From an uncultured Lachnospiraceae bacterium (GTDB lineage Bacteria > Bacillota > Clostridia > Lachnospirales > Lachnospiraceae): 63,909 nucleotides of DNA. Positions within the stretch are counted from its first letter, which is position 1. Each line of letters begins with the position of its first letter. The notes beneath the pieces are model-generated. The model did not search any database, was not told the origin of the DNA, and was given only the letters and a program-made list of their open reading frames with translations. Shown here in pieces: positions 24,433 to 34,009 of the stretch. The position numbers and the translations under genes are program-made. Location of the stretch: assembly GCA_910587045.1 (NCBI GenBank), contig CAJULG010000006.1, forward strand, positions 81,638 to 145,546, in the 5' to 3' direction.

Positions 24433-25851
24433 ATGTACGATTTTTCAGAAAGGACATACCAACAGAATAAACAATCGCGGAAAATTCCGAAAAAAACATC
24501 TGCTCAGAATGCTCCTGCCTGTTCCAGTCCATCGAATGACAGGCGGATTTTCCAGAAGAAACGGAAGGTAGTATATAAGGAAGGCCCTTCCATGGAAAAC
24601 GCCCTGGTATGGGATAAACGCCAGAAAAAATATTTTAAGCAAATGAGACCCATAGAAAATTCATTGGAATACATTATTGGCAGACAGGCCGGCACAATTA
24701 CGGGTGGCGTGAATGAACCGGGCAGTCAATATAATCCTGATACTAACCAATATGTAGACAACCCGGCTAAGGATTCGATTGGCTTAAACGAGATACTTCT
24801 TGAATTTGACGAGGGACATTTCGTAGAAGCAAATACACGCAATATGCAGGTATATGATGGCGGAGAGGAAATTCCAAAAGAAACGGAGCCCTTTGCCATC
24901 CGACTTTACGCAGAAGGAAATATGGATCATGCCAGAGGGCTTTCCGCGGGAATGGAGGAATATTTGCATTATGCAGATCCCGACTCTGTCCTTCCTGTTG
25001 AAAAAATGCTTGGCAGAAAGGTACTGATCAAGGCAAGCGAATTTCGTTCTCTGGCGGATGTAGCAAACGCTTACCACTCCGGAGGAGTACCACCGGACGG
25101 ACCTTTTGCGTACGATTTAACACAATGGCATAAGGAAGCACTTCGTACTCAACTGGAAGGCAATGGAAACCTGGAAGGCTCCTTCGGCGGCAGAACCGGC
25201 GATATGACAAGAGACGTGCCAGAGGGGGAACACCGCTTGTATGATCTGATCCAAACCACCTTTTTCTGGCTCCAGGGATATAAACAGGATGCAATCAATG
25301 ACGTAAGGGAACGAGCAAATACACAAGTAAAAGAACGAAATGCCCAAATTCTAGAACTGCAAAAAGGAATGGGCCAACTATCAAAGGCTGAAAAAGCAAT
25401 GCGAGAAAGTCAGATTGTTTTACTTTCCCGACAGGTGCAGGGCATTAAGTCTGACGCTATAGAACGCTGTGGCGCATACTACCGGGAAGGCAATGAAGCA
25501 TCCTACCAGATGATGATCGCCTTTGTCAGAAACCAGTTACGGAAGCTCAAGCCTGACGGAGAAATCCGTATTGTTGTATCGAATATTTCACCTTATGCGG
25601 AGATCAGAGAACGCTTAACCCCTGAAGCGATAGCAGCAGGCGAGCCGGATAATCCGCTGTATCAAAATATCGGAATTGAGGTACGGGAACTAGGCCAGAC
25701 CTATCCCCGGCAATTAGCAGAAGAGGGCTTAAATCCTTTGGGGTTTGAACAGCGCCAGACCAATAAAATGAGTACAGTCACAGGTCGTACCAGCGGAAGC
25801 CATATTGACCGCGACCTGATTATAATTGTTCACAAAAGAAGTGGGGAATGA
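24433..25851 (+). CDS. Protein of unknown function, 472 residues
   Basis: AAAGGAG precedes the ATG. The N-terminus (1-60) is basic and low in structure (SRKIPKKTSAQ), resembling leader segments of DUF4157-type secreted proteins, but no HExxH motif is present. The middle part has NPDTNQYVDNPAKDSIGLNEILLEFDEGHFVEANTRN. A helical coiled-coil segment lies around 285-350 (NDVRERANTQVKERNAQILELQKGMGQLS). The C-terminal 100 residues mention nucleic-acid-like or effector-like sequence to no clear family. There is no signal peptide or membrane segment. Effector or structural roles are possible, and I do not assign a function. Confidence 0.6.
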   Translation: MYDFSERTYQQNKQSRKIPKKTSAQNAPACSSPSNDRRIFQKKRKVVYKEGPSMENALVWDKRQKKYFKQMRPIENSLEYIIGRQAGTITGGVNEPGSQYNPDTNQYVDNPAKDSIGLNEILLEFDEGHFVEANTRNMQVYDGGEEIPKETEPFAIRLYAEGNMDHARGLSAGMEEYLHYADPDSVLPVEKMLGRKVLIKASEFRSLADVANAYHSGGVPPDGPFAYDLTQWHKEALRTQLEGNGNLEGSFGGRTGDMTRDVPEGEHRLYDLIQTTFFWLQGYKQDAINDVRERANTQVKERNAQILELQKGMGQLSKAEKAMRESQIVLLSRQVQGIKSDAIERCGAYYREGNEASYQMMIAFVRNQLRKLKPDGEIRIVVSNISPYAEIRERLTPEAIAAGEPDNPLYQNIGIEVRELGQTYPRQLAEEGLNPLGFEQRQTNKMSTVTGRTSGSHIDRDLIIIVHKRSGE

Positions 25852-25897
25852 ACAATTTTACTATTTACTTCCATCAAAGTGTGGTATACTATGCCTT

Positions 25898-26101
25898 GAG
25901 GAGGGGCCCAACGCAGTTGGGAGGAGTCCTGAAGGCGGATTGCTGTAATCTATAGGTGTCAGCCAGAATCTACACCCGAGGAGGGGCCCAACGCAGTTGG
26001 GAGGAGTCCTGAAGGCGGATTGCTGTAATCTATAGGTGTCAGCCAGAATCTACACCCGAGGAGGGGCCCAGCGTAGCTGGGAGGAGTCCTGAGGTCGGAT
26101 T
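25898..26101. repeat. Structured tandem repeat, 2.5 copies of 80 bp
   Basis: Units begin at 25898, 25978 and 26058 (the last diverges after about 26101). Each opens with a hairpin CCCAAC-GCA-GTTGGG (25907-25921 in copy 1). In copy 3 the hairpin reads CCCAGC-GTA-GCTGGG (26067-26081), a paired compensatory change that keeps the stem. Copies 1 and 2 are essentially identical, so duplication was recent. No ORF runs through it. It lies between the unknown gene ending at 25851 and the one starting at 26256. Confidence 0.75.
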
Positions 26102-26255
26102 GTACCAGGGTATAACTATAGATCGTAAGCTTCCTAATACCAGACAGCATCTATGTGTATCTGCACCCTTCCTGCACTACAACAGACACCAGTCAATCAA
26201 GGATTTCAAAGTGAACGATAATATAAAAATATAATTTATATACAAGGGGGTTCTT

Positions 26256-27347
26256 ATGAAAAAGAAACAATCCAGTTGGATTCCAGCCGGCTTATTTACA
26301 ATCGCTACAACTATTGCAACCATATACACGTTACTGGAATATCGAAGTTCGGTACTCATCGTGGGAATTGCAAGTCTTTTGTTATTATTATCTGCTTTCT
26401 GGCTGTTTACCTGTATTGCCCGGCAGAGTAAGCAGGAAAAAACACCTTCAGTCGGACAGGAACAGCGGGAACGCATGAACTACGAGGGCATGAAGCTGCA
26501 GGGAGAAGAGCTTATCCGTCTGGTAAATTCTCTAGGTAAAGGTACCTATGTATATAGCAAGCGTTCTTCCGAGCATCTACAGGAACTATCTGATGCCTCC
26601 ATACAAATGCAGAAGAATACAGAACAGTTATTAAATAGTCTGATTCAGCAACAGACAAAGGCAGCAAAATATCAGGTAAAAAACGGTCAAGAGGATACAG
26701 CCAAATTGATCAATGCATTTACAGAAAATTTTAAGCGCTTAAACAATACTCTGCAGGACTGTATTACTGCCATCCAGAACAATGCTCCGCAACCAATTCA
26801 GACTGATTCCGGTGTTTCAGACAAGCTTTCTGATCTAACAAATGAACTGGCGCATATTAACAATAGTATTCTGGCATTACAACTTCAGTTGACCAGCCTG
26901 TCTTCACAACCGGTTTATACTTCAGTTCCGCAGATGCCACCAGAACAGATCATTACCACAGTTCCAGTTATGCAGCAACCATCTGAACAGAACACCACAC
27001 CGGATTCTTCTACTGCTGAATCTGTGTCAGAGGCTATCCCGGATGAGGATTTTGCGCAGCTCTTTGCAGCAGAACCAGAGGAAACTGCACCGGATACAAT
27101 TAATACGGAAGCCTCTTCTGAATCGTTCTTAGATGCAGATCTTGAACAGTTATTGTCTACTGAACTGGAAGAGATGCCACAAATGGAAAACGGTGATGAT
27201 ACTCCTGATTCAATATCCGATGCAGACACGGAAGCTCAGATAGCTGTAACGGAACCAGAACCGGTTATCGCTCCAATTCTATCTGATAATCCGAATAAGC
27301 AGCTTTCTGCTGAAGAGATTGCTGCCCTGTTCTCATCTCTTGGCTAA
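26256..27347 (+). CDS. Membrane-anchored coiled-coil protein of unknown function
   Basis: The 363-residue protein has two N-terminal hydrophobic segments (about 8-27 and 33-55). A helical region (about 80-210) with repeated Q, N and S resembles a coiled coil, and a long acidic, proline- and threonine-rich tail ends ISEDAD-type low-complexity and LSAEEIAALFSSLG. The last motif looks like a short conserved C-terminal helix. AAGGGGG precedes the ATG. I recognise no catalytic motif. It may be a scaffold in the envelope, by inference. Confidence 0.65.
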   Translation: MKKKQSSWIPAGLFTIATTIATIYTLLEYRSSVLIVGIASLLLLLSAFWLFTCIARQSKQEKTPSVGQEQRERMNYEGMKLQGEELIRLVNSLGKGTYVYSKRSSEHLQELSDASIQMQKNTEQLLNSLIQQQTKAAKYQVKNGQEDTAKLINAFTENFKRLNNTLQDCITAIQNNAPQPIQTDSGVSDKLSDLTNELAHINNSILALQLQLTSLSSQPVYTSVPQMPPEQIITTVPVMQQPSEQNTTPDSSTAESVSEAIPDEDFAQLFAAEPEETAPDTINTEASSESFLDADLEQLLSTELEEMPQMENGDDTPDSISDADTEAQIAVTEPEPVIAPILSDNPNKQLSAEEIAALFSSLG

Positions 27348-27361
27348 TGTATGAACAGTAA

Positions 27362-27393
27362 TAAAAGAGCGGCGAATTTTGCCGCTCTTTTAC
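27362..27393. terminator. Bidirectional terminator
   Basis: AAAAGAGCGGC and GCCGCTCTTTT close a hairpin around GAATTTT between the convergent genes ending at 27347 (+) and 27416 (-). A/T runs flank both sides. Confidence 0.9.
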
Positions 27394-27415
27394 TAAAAGC
27401 ATACATCAATCACAT

Positions 27416-28651
27416 TTACTCCGCAGTCAAAACTTCTATTGCCTTTTGCAACTGAACATCCTGATCCTCCGGTATGATCGGTTCCCGCAATAATTCATCC
27501 GGAAGATCAATCTCAACATCTGGCTCAATTCCCAGCTTGTGAATATCATTTCCGTTTGGCGTAAAATACTTGGCGATCGTCAGCTTTACTGCTGATCCAT
27601 CTGTCAGCGGAATCACCTGCTGAACAATTCCCTTACCAAAGGTAGTCGTTCCTACAATCGTTGCCCTTCCATAATCCTTCATACAACCGGCAAAGATTTC
27701 AGAAGCGCTTGCACTATTTCCGTTTACCAATACTACCATTGGCATATCAAAGGATTCTTCTGCATTTGCTTCACATCGTTCCAGAATATTGCCGTCCCGA
27801 TCCTCCGTGTAAACGATGGTTCCGGAATCAATGATCTGATTGCACATATCCACAACTACATCCACATACCCTCCCGGATTGTTTCGCAGATCCACGATCA
27901 GGGATTGCATTCCCTGTGCCTTTAAATCGGATAGTGCTACTCGAAATTGCTCTGCAGTCTTCTCATAAAAATCTGTAACCTCAATATAACCAATATTATT
28001 GGATTTCATAGAATAACTGACCGTTGAATTATCTACCGTACGTCTTTCAATCGCCATAGTCAGCTCTTCTTCTGTACTCGGACGATAAACTGTCACATTC
28101 ACCTTGGTTCCCGGTTCACCCTTGATCCAGGTCACTACCTCAGAAATGTCTTCACCATCCAATTCACGTCCTTCTACAGCAGTAATCACATCCTTGGGAA
28201 GCATTCCCGCCTCCTCGGCACCGCTTCCCTGAAATACACGAACCACAGTCAATATTCTCGTTTCTGCATTCTGCTGAATGGATACCCCGATTCCCTGATA
28301 AGAACCACTTGAGGTTGCCATCATATCTGTATACTCTTCCGGTGTATAATAAACAGAATACGGATCATCCAGACTTTCTAATATCCCCTTATAAATGTAC
28401 TCTTGCCGTTCGTCATTATCACTGGCCTCAAAGTAAAATTTCTCATCAATCAAATCATTAATAAAATCTACCTTTTCTTCTACATCATCGGAATATACAG
28501 AACTACCGGAACTGCCTGTATTACCATTTCCCCATCCGCGTGAACTGCTGGTAGAGCTGTTACTTTGCAGTAAGCGATAAGGAGAAATACAACCGCTGCA
28601 GATTAAAGCTGTCAAAGACAGACAAAAACCAAATTTAAATACCTTTTTCAT
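27416..28651 (-). CDS. S41-family carboxy-terminal processing protease, lipoprotein
   Basis: With the ATG at 28651 (GAAAGGAAG upstream) the 411-residue protein has a lipoprotein signal (LTALICSGC), an S/T/N-rich linker, a PDZ domain (about 115-195, with YQGIGVSIQQNAETRI) and an S41 protease domain. The catalytic Ser is in NGNSASASEIFAGC and the Lys in TTFGKGIVQQV. CtpA proteases trim envelope proteins. It is downstream of two M23 proteins and FtsEX, a common Firmicutes arrangement in which CtpA and a PDZ control cell-wall hydrolases. Confidence 0.9.
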   Translation of the reverse strand: MKKVFKFGFCLSLTALICSGCISPYRLLQSNSSTSSSRGWGNGNTGSSGSSVYSDDVEEKVDFINDLIDEKFYFEASDNDERQEYIYKGILESLDDPYSVYYTPEEYTDMMATSSGSYQGIGVSIQQNAETRILTVVRVFQGSGAEEAGMLPKDVITAVEGRELDGEDISEVVTWIKGEPGTKVNVTVYRPSTEEELTMAIERRTVDNSTVSYSMKSNNIGYIEVTDFYEKTAEQFRVALSDLKAQGMQSLIVDLRNNPGGYVDVVVDMCNQIIDSGTIVYTEDRDGNILERCEANAEESFDMPMVVLVNGNSASASEIFAGCMKDYGRATIVGTTTFGKGIVQQVIPLTDGSAVKLTIAKYFTPNGNDIHKLGIEPDVEIDLPDELLREPIIPEDQDVQLQKAIEVLTAE

Positions 28652-28766
28652 TTTATGCTTCCTTTCACCTGTATGATTTTTTACTGCCATTCAAAATGTC
28701 TCTCCCAAACAAAATGTTTTATAATTCCTGTCCTCCATAAAGGACAGCAGAATTCTTATTCAAAAC

Positions 28767-29963
28767 TTAGAAATAGCCCATAGGATCTACAGAATACTTT
28801 GAACTCTGATAACCGCCTACCCGAACCTCAAAGTGCAGATGCCGCCCCTGGGTTGCACCGGTTGCACCCGAAAGCATGATCGTATCTCCACCATTCACAT
28901 ACTGTCCCTCTGATACATACAACGCGGATGCATGCATATATATGGTATATAAACCATTCCCGTGACTGATTATGATCCAGTTACCAGCAGAATTACTATA
29001 TCTTGCCAATACCACAACACCACTGGCAGCCGCCACGATCGGTGTACCATCCGGACAGCCGATATCAATCCCATAATGATTAGCCGTAACGACACCAGAT
29101 GCCTCCCGCTTCCCAAATGGAGAATTAATCTTATAGCTGGATGGGCAAGGCCAGGTCAATGCTCCGCCTTCATACGGAATATAAGTAGTTCCGGCATTCG
29201 TTGTTGTTCCACCCTGGGCGGCAGCAGCGGCGGCCGCTGCTGCTTCTATTTCTGCAATCCTGCTTGCGGCTGCCTGAATTTCGGCGTCATATTGAGCTAC
29301 CAGCTTCTCATATGCATCGATATCCTGCTGATACTTTGCGACCTCTGCAGACTTCGCATCCTTTAAAGAGGTAACTGTAGCTTCCTCCTCCTGCACCTGG
29401 GCAGTCAGTCTCTCTACCTCTGACAGATTTGACTGTAGAATCTGCTCATCATTAGCAATCTGCTCCCGAATCTGAACCAGACGCTCCAGCATATTATAAT
29501 CATATTCTGCCATAGCAGATGCATATTCCGGTTCATTCAGCATGTCACTCATGGATTCTGCATGAAGCAAAGCACCTGCATAATCCTCTTCTCCATTCTC
29601 GTACATAAACTGAATTCTGGCACACATATCCAGATACTGCTGCTGCTCAATGATCTTAGCCTGCTCCAGTTCCTGTTGCTTCACTACAATATCTGCTTCC
29701 AGTTGAGCCTTCTGCTCATTTAACTGATTGATCTCCGTCTGAAGCTGATTCAATTGAGTGTCCAGTCCCTGAATATAACTTTCCAGATTGGACTTCACGC
29801 CTTCTAATTCAGACAGAATCTGCTCTGCCTTACTCTTATTATTCTCAGCGTCTTCCTTATCCTTCTGCGCATCCTCCATGGAGCCTGCCAATACCTGTGT
29901 TGTCATCGTACAGATTATGGCAATCGCAAGTACGGCCTTCCAGCACCGCAGCCATCTTTTCAT
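28767..29963 (-). CDS. M23-family murein hydrolase with coiled coil (EnvC/PcsB-like)
   Basis: The 398-residue protein has a signal peptide (VLAIAIICTMTTQVLAG), a long coiled coil (about 30-250, with an alanine-rich stretch near its end) and a C-terminal LytM/M23 domain. That domain carries NHYGIDIGCPDG (zinc ligands H and D) and GRHLHFEVRVGG (HxH). FtsEX-linked coiled-coil M23 proteins cut the septal peptidoglycan. It is the second of two adjacent paralogs. The paired copies differ most in the linker. Confidence 0.9.
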   Translation of the reverse strand: MKRWLRCWKAVLAIAIICTMTTQVLAGSMEDAQKDKEDAENNKSKAEQILSELEGVKSNLESYIQGLDTQLNQLQTEINQLNEQKAQLEADIVVKQQELEQAKIIEQQQYLDMCARIQFMYENGEEDYAGALLHAESMSDMLNEPEYASAMAEYDYNMLERLVQIREQIANDEQILQSNLSEVERLTAQVQEEEATVTSLKDAKSAEVAKYQQDIDAYEKLVAQYDAEIQAAASRIAEIEAAAAAAAAAQGGTTTNAGTTYIPYEGGALTWPCPSSYKINSPFGKREASGVVTANHYGIDIGCPDGTPIVAAASGVVVLARYSNSAGNWIIISHGNGLYTIYMHASALYVSEGQYVNGGDTIMLSGATGATQGRHLHFEVRVGGYQSSKYSVDPMGYF

Positions 29964-30041
29964 CCTTCATCACCTATACCCTTTTCATTCGTCATTCAAT
30001 ATTATCAATCATAAATCAGCATATTTTATGTAGATTCTTTC

Positions 30042-31205
30042 CTATTGGAAATAACTCAGCGGATCAACCGCAAAAGCAGATGTATATCCCCCTACTCCTA
30101 CTCCAAAATGCAGGTGTGGACCGGTTGACCAGCCGGTAGAACCAACCAGTAAGATCGTATCTCCCGCATTTACATACTGTCCTTCTGTTACGCACAGCTT
30201 TGACGCATGCATGTACATGGTATATAACCCGTTACCATGACTGATTACGATCCAGTTTCCTGCTGAATTACTATATCTTGCAATAACAACCACACCGCTG
30301 GCGGCGGCTACTCCCGGTGTACCGGTCGGCGCCCCGATATCAATCCCTTTATGGTTTGCATTTACATAACCACCATCTGGTGTACGATAGCCAAAGTATG
30401 AGGTAATCCTTGTGCTGGACGGACACGGCCAGACAAAGGCTCCCCCCTCATAAGGAGTGAAATTACCACTGGCTGCTGCGGCTGCTTCTATTTCTGCAAT
30501 TCTGGCTGCTGCAGCCTGAACCTCAGCATCATACTCAGCGATCAACCGTTCCTGCCTGGTAATCAGATCATTATACTGCTCGACCTCTGCAGACTTTTCA
30601 TCAATCAGTGTATTTACACTATCCTCTTCTTCCTGTACTTCTGTTGTTAAGCGTTCCACTGTACTCAGATCCATCTGCAGTAACTGTTCATCATTGGCGA
30701 TCTGTTCTCTCGTCTTCACCATCTCATCCAGCATAGTATAATCGTATTCCGCCATAGCGGACACATATTCCGGCTGGTTTAACATATCACTCATAGAACC
30801 GGAGGATAATAATGCCTCTACATAATCGGCACCATCATTCTCATACATAAACTGAATTCTGGCACACATATCCGCATATTGTTTTGCCTCAAGTTCTTTT
30901 GCTGCTGCTAATTCTTCCTGCTTTACTACAATCTGTGCTTCCAAATCCGCCTTTTGGGTATTCAGATCTGCAATTCTATCCTGAATTGCTGCTAATTCTT
31001 TATCCAGTTTTGCAATCCAGACTTCCAGATCATTTTTTTGTGACTCCAGGTTCGCAAGGATGCTCTCCGCATTATTCTTATTCTGCTCTGCTTCCTCCTT
31101 CTCCTGCTCTGCTTCTTCCATAGAAGTGGCAAAAACCTGAGTCGAGATCACAAATACCATGGAACACGCTATAAGAATCTTTACAATATGTAACCATTTC
31201 TTCAT
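30042..31205 (-). CDS. M23-family murein hydrolase with coiled coil (EnvC/PcsB-like), paralog
   Basis: The 387-residue protein repeats the architecture of its neighbour: signal peptide, coiled coil (about 28-245) and a M23 domain with NHKGIDIGAPTG and GPHLHFGVGVGG. All zinc ligands are visible. It starts 10 bases after the ftsX stop, so it is the more direct partner of FtsEX. The adjacent paralog arose by duplication and may be under different control. Confidence 0.92.
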   Translation of the reverse strand: MKKWLHIVKILIACSMVFVISTQVFATSMEEAEQEKEEAEQNKNNAESILANLESQKNDLEVWIAKLDKELAAIQDRIADLNTQKADLEAQIVVKQEELAAAKELEAKQYADMCARIQFMYENDGADYVEALLSSGSMSDMLNQPEYVSAMAEYDYTMLDEMVKTREQIANDEQLLQMDLSTVERLTTEVQEEEDSVNTLIDEKSAEVEQYNDLITRQERLIAEYDAEVQAAAARIAEIEAAAAASGNFTPYEGGAFVWPCPSSTRITSYFGYRTPDGGYVNANHKGIDIGAPTGTPGVAAASGVVVIARYSNSAGNWIVISHGNGLYTMYMHASKLCVTEGQYVNAGDTILLVGSTGWSTGPHLHFGVGVGGYTSAFAVDPLSYFQ

Positions 31206-31215
31206 CCTACATCAC

Positions 31216-32124
31216 CTATACCTTTAAATGCTTTCTGGTTGTTACTATACTACCTATGAAACCTATGCCTATACCGATTAACAGGCAGGCAGGTATCAAG
31301 GTCTGGAATACTTCATTTCGCGGAAGGAAATTCATCCACCTTCCCAGATTAACAAATGTACTGGTCAGGAAGTCAGCTACCATCTCATACATAAAATACA
31401 GAAATACGCACGGAACTACAGAGCCGGCCAGTCCGATCGTTACCCCTTCTACAATAAACGGTACACGAACAAAGAAATCCGTTGCACCGATCAGCTTCAT
31501 AATAGAAATCTCTTCCTTACGAATGGTAATGCCGATGGTAATAGTATTACTGATCAGGAAGACCGAAACCAGCAATAAGATAATTATAACAGCGATGGAA
31601 GCATAACCTACAAGGGAATTGATGGAAGCAAAGCTTTCGGCGGTTGCTGCGGAGCTTTTGACCATACGCACCCCATCCAGGCTTTCCAAAAAGCGGACAA
31701 ACTCCGGCTGCTGTTCAACATTGGCAATGGTAATATTATAGGATGCATAATCCTTCAGCGGATTGTCACTTCCGAATGCTGCGTCAATCTTCTCCTGATC
31801 TTCATATAAGTCCAGTGAGAACTTTTTCCATGCTTCCTCTGCGGATACAAAATCCATGGTATTCACTTCTTCCCGCACACGGATTGCCTCTCCGATTTCA
31901 TCAATCTTCTCCTGACTGATATCCGGATCGAAAAATACTGTAACTGCAACTGCTTCTTCCATCTGCTTCATCATGGATTCAAAATTAATTACAACTGCAT
32001 AAAATATACCAAATAAGAACAGACAGGCAACAATCGTACCGATCGAAGCTAAGGAAAACAGAAGATTTCTCCTTATGTTCTTAAGTCCCTGCATAAAGCA
32101 ATAGCCAAATGTACTAATCTTCAT
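31216..32124 (-). CDS. ftsX: Cell-division protein FtsX
   Basis: The 302-residue protein has the FtsX plan: an N-terminal membrane helix (NLLFSLASIGTIVACLFLFGIF), an extracellular domain (about 48-175) and three C-terminal membrane segments. KEEISIMKLIGATDFFVRVPF is the family's conserved cytoplasmic motif. It overlaps ftsE by 11 bases. With FtsE it transmits ATP hydrolysis to an extracytoplasmic murein hydrolase, here the M23 gene that follows. Confidence 0.94.
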   Translation of the reverse strand: MKISTFGYCFMQGLKNIRRNLLFSLASIGTIVACLFLFGIFYAVVINFESMMKQMEEAVAVTVFFDPDISQEKIDEIGEAIRVREEVNTMDFVSAEEAWKKFSLDLYEDQEKIDAAFGSDNPLKDYASYNITIANVEQQPEFVRFLESLDGVRMVKSSAATAESFASINSLVGYASIAVIIILLLVSVFLISNTITIGITIRKEEISIMKLIGATDFFVRVPFIVEGVTIGLAGSVVPCVFLYFMYEMVADFLTSTFVNLGRWMNFLPRNEVFQTLIPACLLIGIGIGFIGSIVTTRKHLKV

Positions 32125-32800
32125 CTATATATCCACCTTTTTTCACGTCACTGATAATTGTACCCTTCTTTAAGGTTACAACCCTTCTCTTCATTGCATT
32201 TACGATCTCCCGGTTATGCGTTACCACGACAACCGTAGTTCCTCTTTTATTGACTTCTTCCAAGAGGTTCATAATATCCCATGAATTCTTAGGATCCAGA
32301 TTACCGGTTGGTTCATCTGCCAGCAGAATAGACGGGTTATTCACCAAAGCCCTTGCTAATGCAACCCGCTGCTGCTCGCCACCGGATAACTCCTTGGGAA
32401 ACGATTTATATTTATCACCTAAACCTACCATGGTCAGCATGGAAGGTACCTGACGACGGATATAACGGGGCGGAGTCTCTACCACCCGTTGGGCAAAGGC
32501 TACATTTTCATATACATTACGATCCTTTAACAGACGGAAATTCTGAAAGACCACTCCTATATCCCGACGGATCTTCGGAATCTCCTTCGGCTTTACCTTT
32601 GAATAATCCTTTCCACATACTGTGATAGTCCCGGATGTAGGATCTAATTCCTTTAATAATAATTTCATAAGTGTTGTCTTACCGGAACCGCTGCTTCCCA
32701 CGATAAATACAAACTCACCTTTTTCAATCGTTATACTAATATCATTCAACGCAGTTGTTCCCGTTGGATACTTCATTGTGACATGATCAAGCACTAACAT
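32114..32800 (-). CDS. ftsE: Cell-division ATP-binding protein FtsE
   Basis: The 228-residue ATPase has Walker A VGSSGSGKTTLMKLL, a Q-loop VVFQNFRLL, the signature LSGGEQQRVALARAL, Walker B SILLADEPTGNLD and the switch VVTHNREIV. Sequence and overlap with ftsX identify it as FtsE. Confidence 0.95.
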   Translation of the reverse strand: MLVLDHVTMKYPTGTTALNDISITIEKGEFVFIVGSSGSGKTTLMKLLLKELDPTSGTITVCGKDYSKVKPKEIPKIRRDIGVVFQNFRLLKDRNVYENVAFAQRVVETPPRYIRRQVPSMLTMVGLGDKYKSFPKELSGGEQQRVALARALVNNPSILLADEPTGNLDPKNSWDIMNLLEEVNKRGTTVVVVTHNREIVNAMKRRVVTLKKGTIISDVKKGGYIDED

Positions 32801-32844
32801 CTCCTGTGCCCCTTTCGTATTTTGTATAATGTTTTTCTTGTAGT

Positions 32845-33933
32845 CTAATACTCTAACGACTCCATGTATTTCATATACTTAACTACCATTAATGCAATCT
32901 TGAATGTAATGGCGTCCTCAAATACACGCAAATCTAAACCTGTACTTTTTTGCAGCTTATCCAGACGATATACCAGTGTATTGCGATGTATATATAACTG
33001 CCGGGAGGTTTCTGAAACATTCAGGCTGTTCTCAAAAAACTTATTGATCGTCACCAATGTTTCCTCGTCAAATTCATCTGGTGATTTACCATCAAAAATT
33101 TCCTTAATAAACATTTTACATAACGGAATCGGAAGCTGATAGATCAACCGCCCGATCCCCAGGTTGCTATATGCAATAATATTGCGATTGCCATAAAAGA
33201 TCTTTCCTACATCCAAAGCCATCTTTGCTTCTTTATAGGAACGGGATACTTCTTTAATTTCATTCACGATTGTTCCATATGCTACATGGACCGTAGACAT
33301 CGCTTCTGTGTTCAACATGTCTACGATTACCTTTGCTGTCCGATTCAGATCATCATAGGATTCATTCACCTTGACTTCCTTTACCAGAATAATATTCTTC
33401 TCATCCACTGCTGTAATAAAATCCTTTGATTTTGCAGAGAATATGTTTCGGACTGTCTCCAGGGCATTATTATCCTTCTCTGTCTTAGTCTCAATAATGA
33501 AGACAATCCTTCGTACATCCGTATCAATATGTAATTTCTTTGCCCTGTTATAAATATCAACTAAAAGAAGATTATCTAATAAAAGGTTCTTGATAAAATT
33601 ATCCTTATCAAATCGTTCCTTGTATGCCACTAACAGATTCTGTACCTGAAATGCGGCAATTTTGCCGATCATATACACATCATCCGTTTCACCTTTTGCT
33701 AAAATTATATATTCCAACTGATTGTCATCATAGACTTTAAAAAACTGATATCCTTGTAATACCTGACTGTCTGCCGGTGAATCAGCAAAATCAAGCACTG
33801 CCTTTTCATACTCATCCGCATCTCTCAAGGTTGATGCAAGAATCTTTCCCTCCGTATCCATAACACATAAATCAATCCTGGTGATCGCTTTAATCCCCTC
33901 TATCGTATCCTGTAGGATTTGATTTGAAATCAT
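32845..33933 (-). CDS. CdaR/PucR-type transcriptional regulator
   Basis: With the ATG at 33933 (AAGGAG upstream) the 362-residue protein has an N-terminal sugar-diacid-recognition-like domain (SNQILQDTIEGIKAITRIDLCVMDTEGKILAST), a GGDEF-like central segment of the CdaR type (about 135-235) and a C-terminal PucR helix-turn-helix. The C-terminal domain is shown by NVSETSRQLYIHRNTLVYRLDKLQKSTGLDLRVFEDAITFKIALMV. The inducer is unknown. A gene for diacid metabolism is not adjacent, so it may act elsewhere. Confidence 0.85.
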   Translation of the reverse strand: MISNQILQDTIEGIKAITRIDLCVMDTEGKILASTLRDADEYEKAVLDFADSPADSQVLQGYQFFKVYDDNQLEYIILAKGETDDVYMIGKIAAFQVQNLLVAYKERFDKDNFIKNLLLDNLLLVDIYNRAKKLHIDTDVRRIVFIIETKTEKDNNALETVRNIFSAKSKDFITAVDEKNIILVKEVKVNESYDDLNRTAKVIVDMLNTEAMSTVHVAYGTIVNEIKEVSRSYKEAKMALDVGKIFYGNRNIIAYSNLGIGRLIYQLPIPLCKMFIKEIFDGKSPDEFDEETLVTINKFFENSLNVSETSRQLYIHRNTLVYRLDKLQKSTGLDLRVFEDAITFKIALMVVKYMKYMESLEY

Positions 33934-34009
33934 TTTACCCACTCCTTTTACTATATATTGTTATTACACCCATAAATTACCTGAATCTGACAAAAATTTC
34001 ACGTTTCCG

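Noticed and set aside
24784..25347. Minus-strand ORFs within the 472-residue gene
   Set aside because: They lack start signals and family likeness and overlap a longer, well-started gene.
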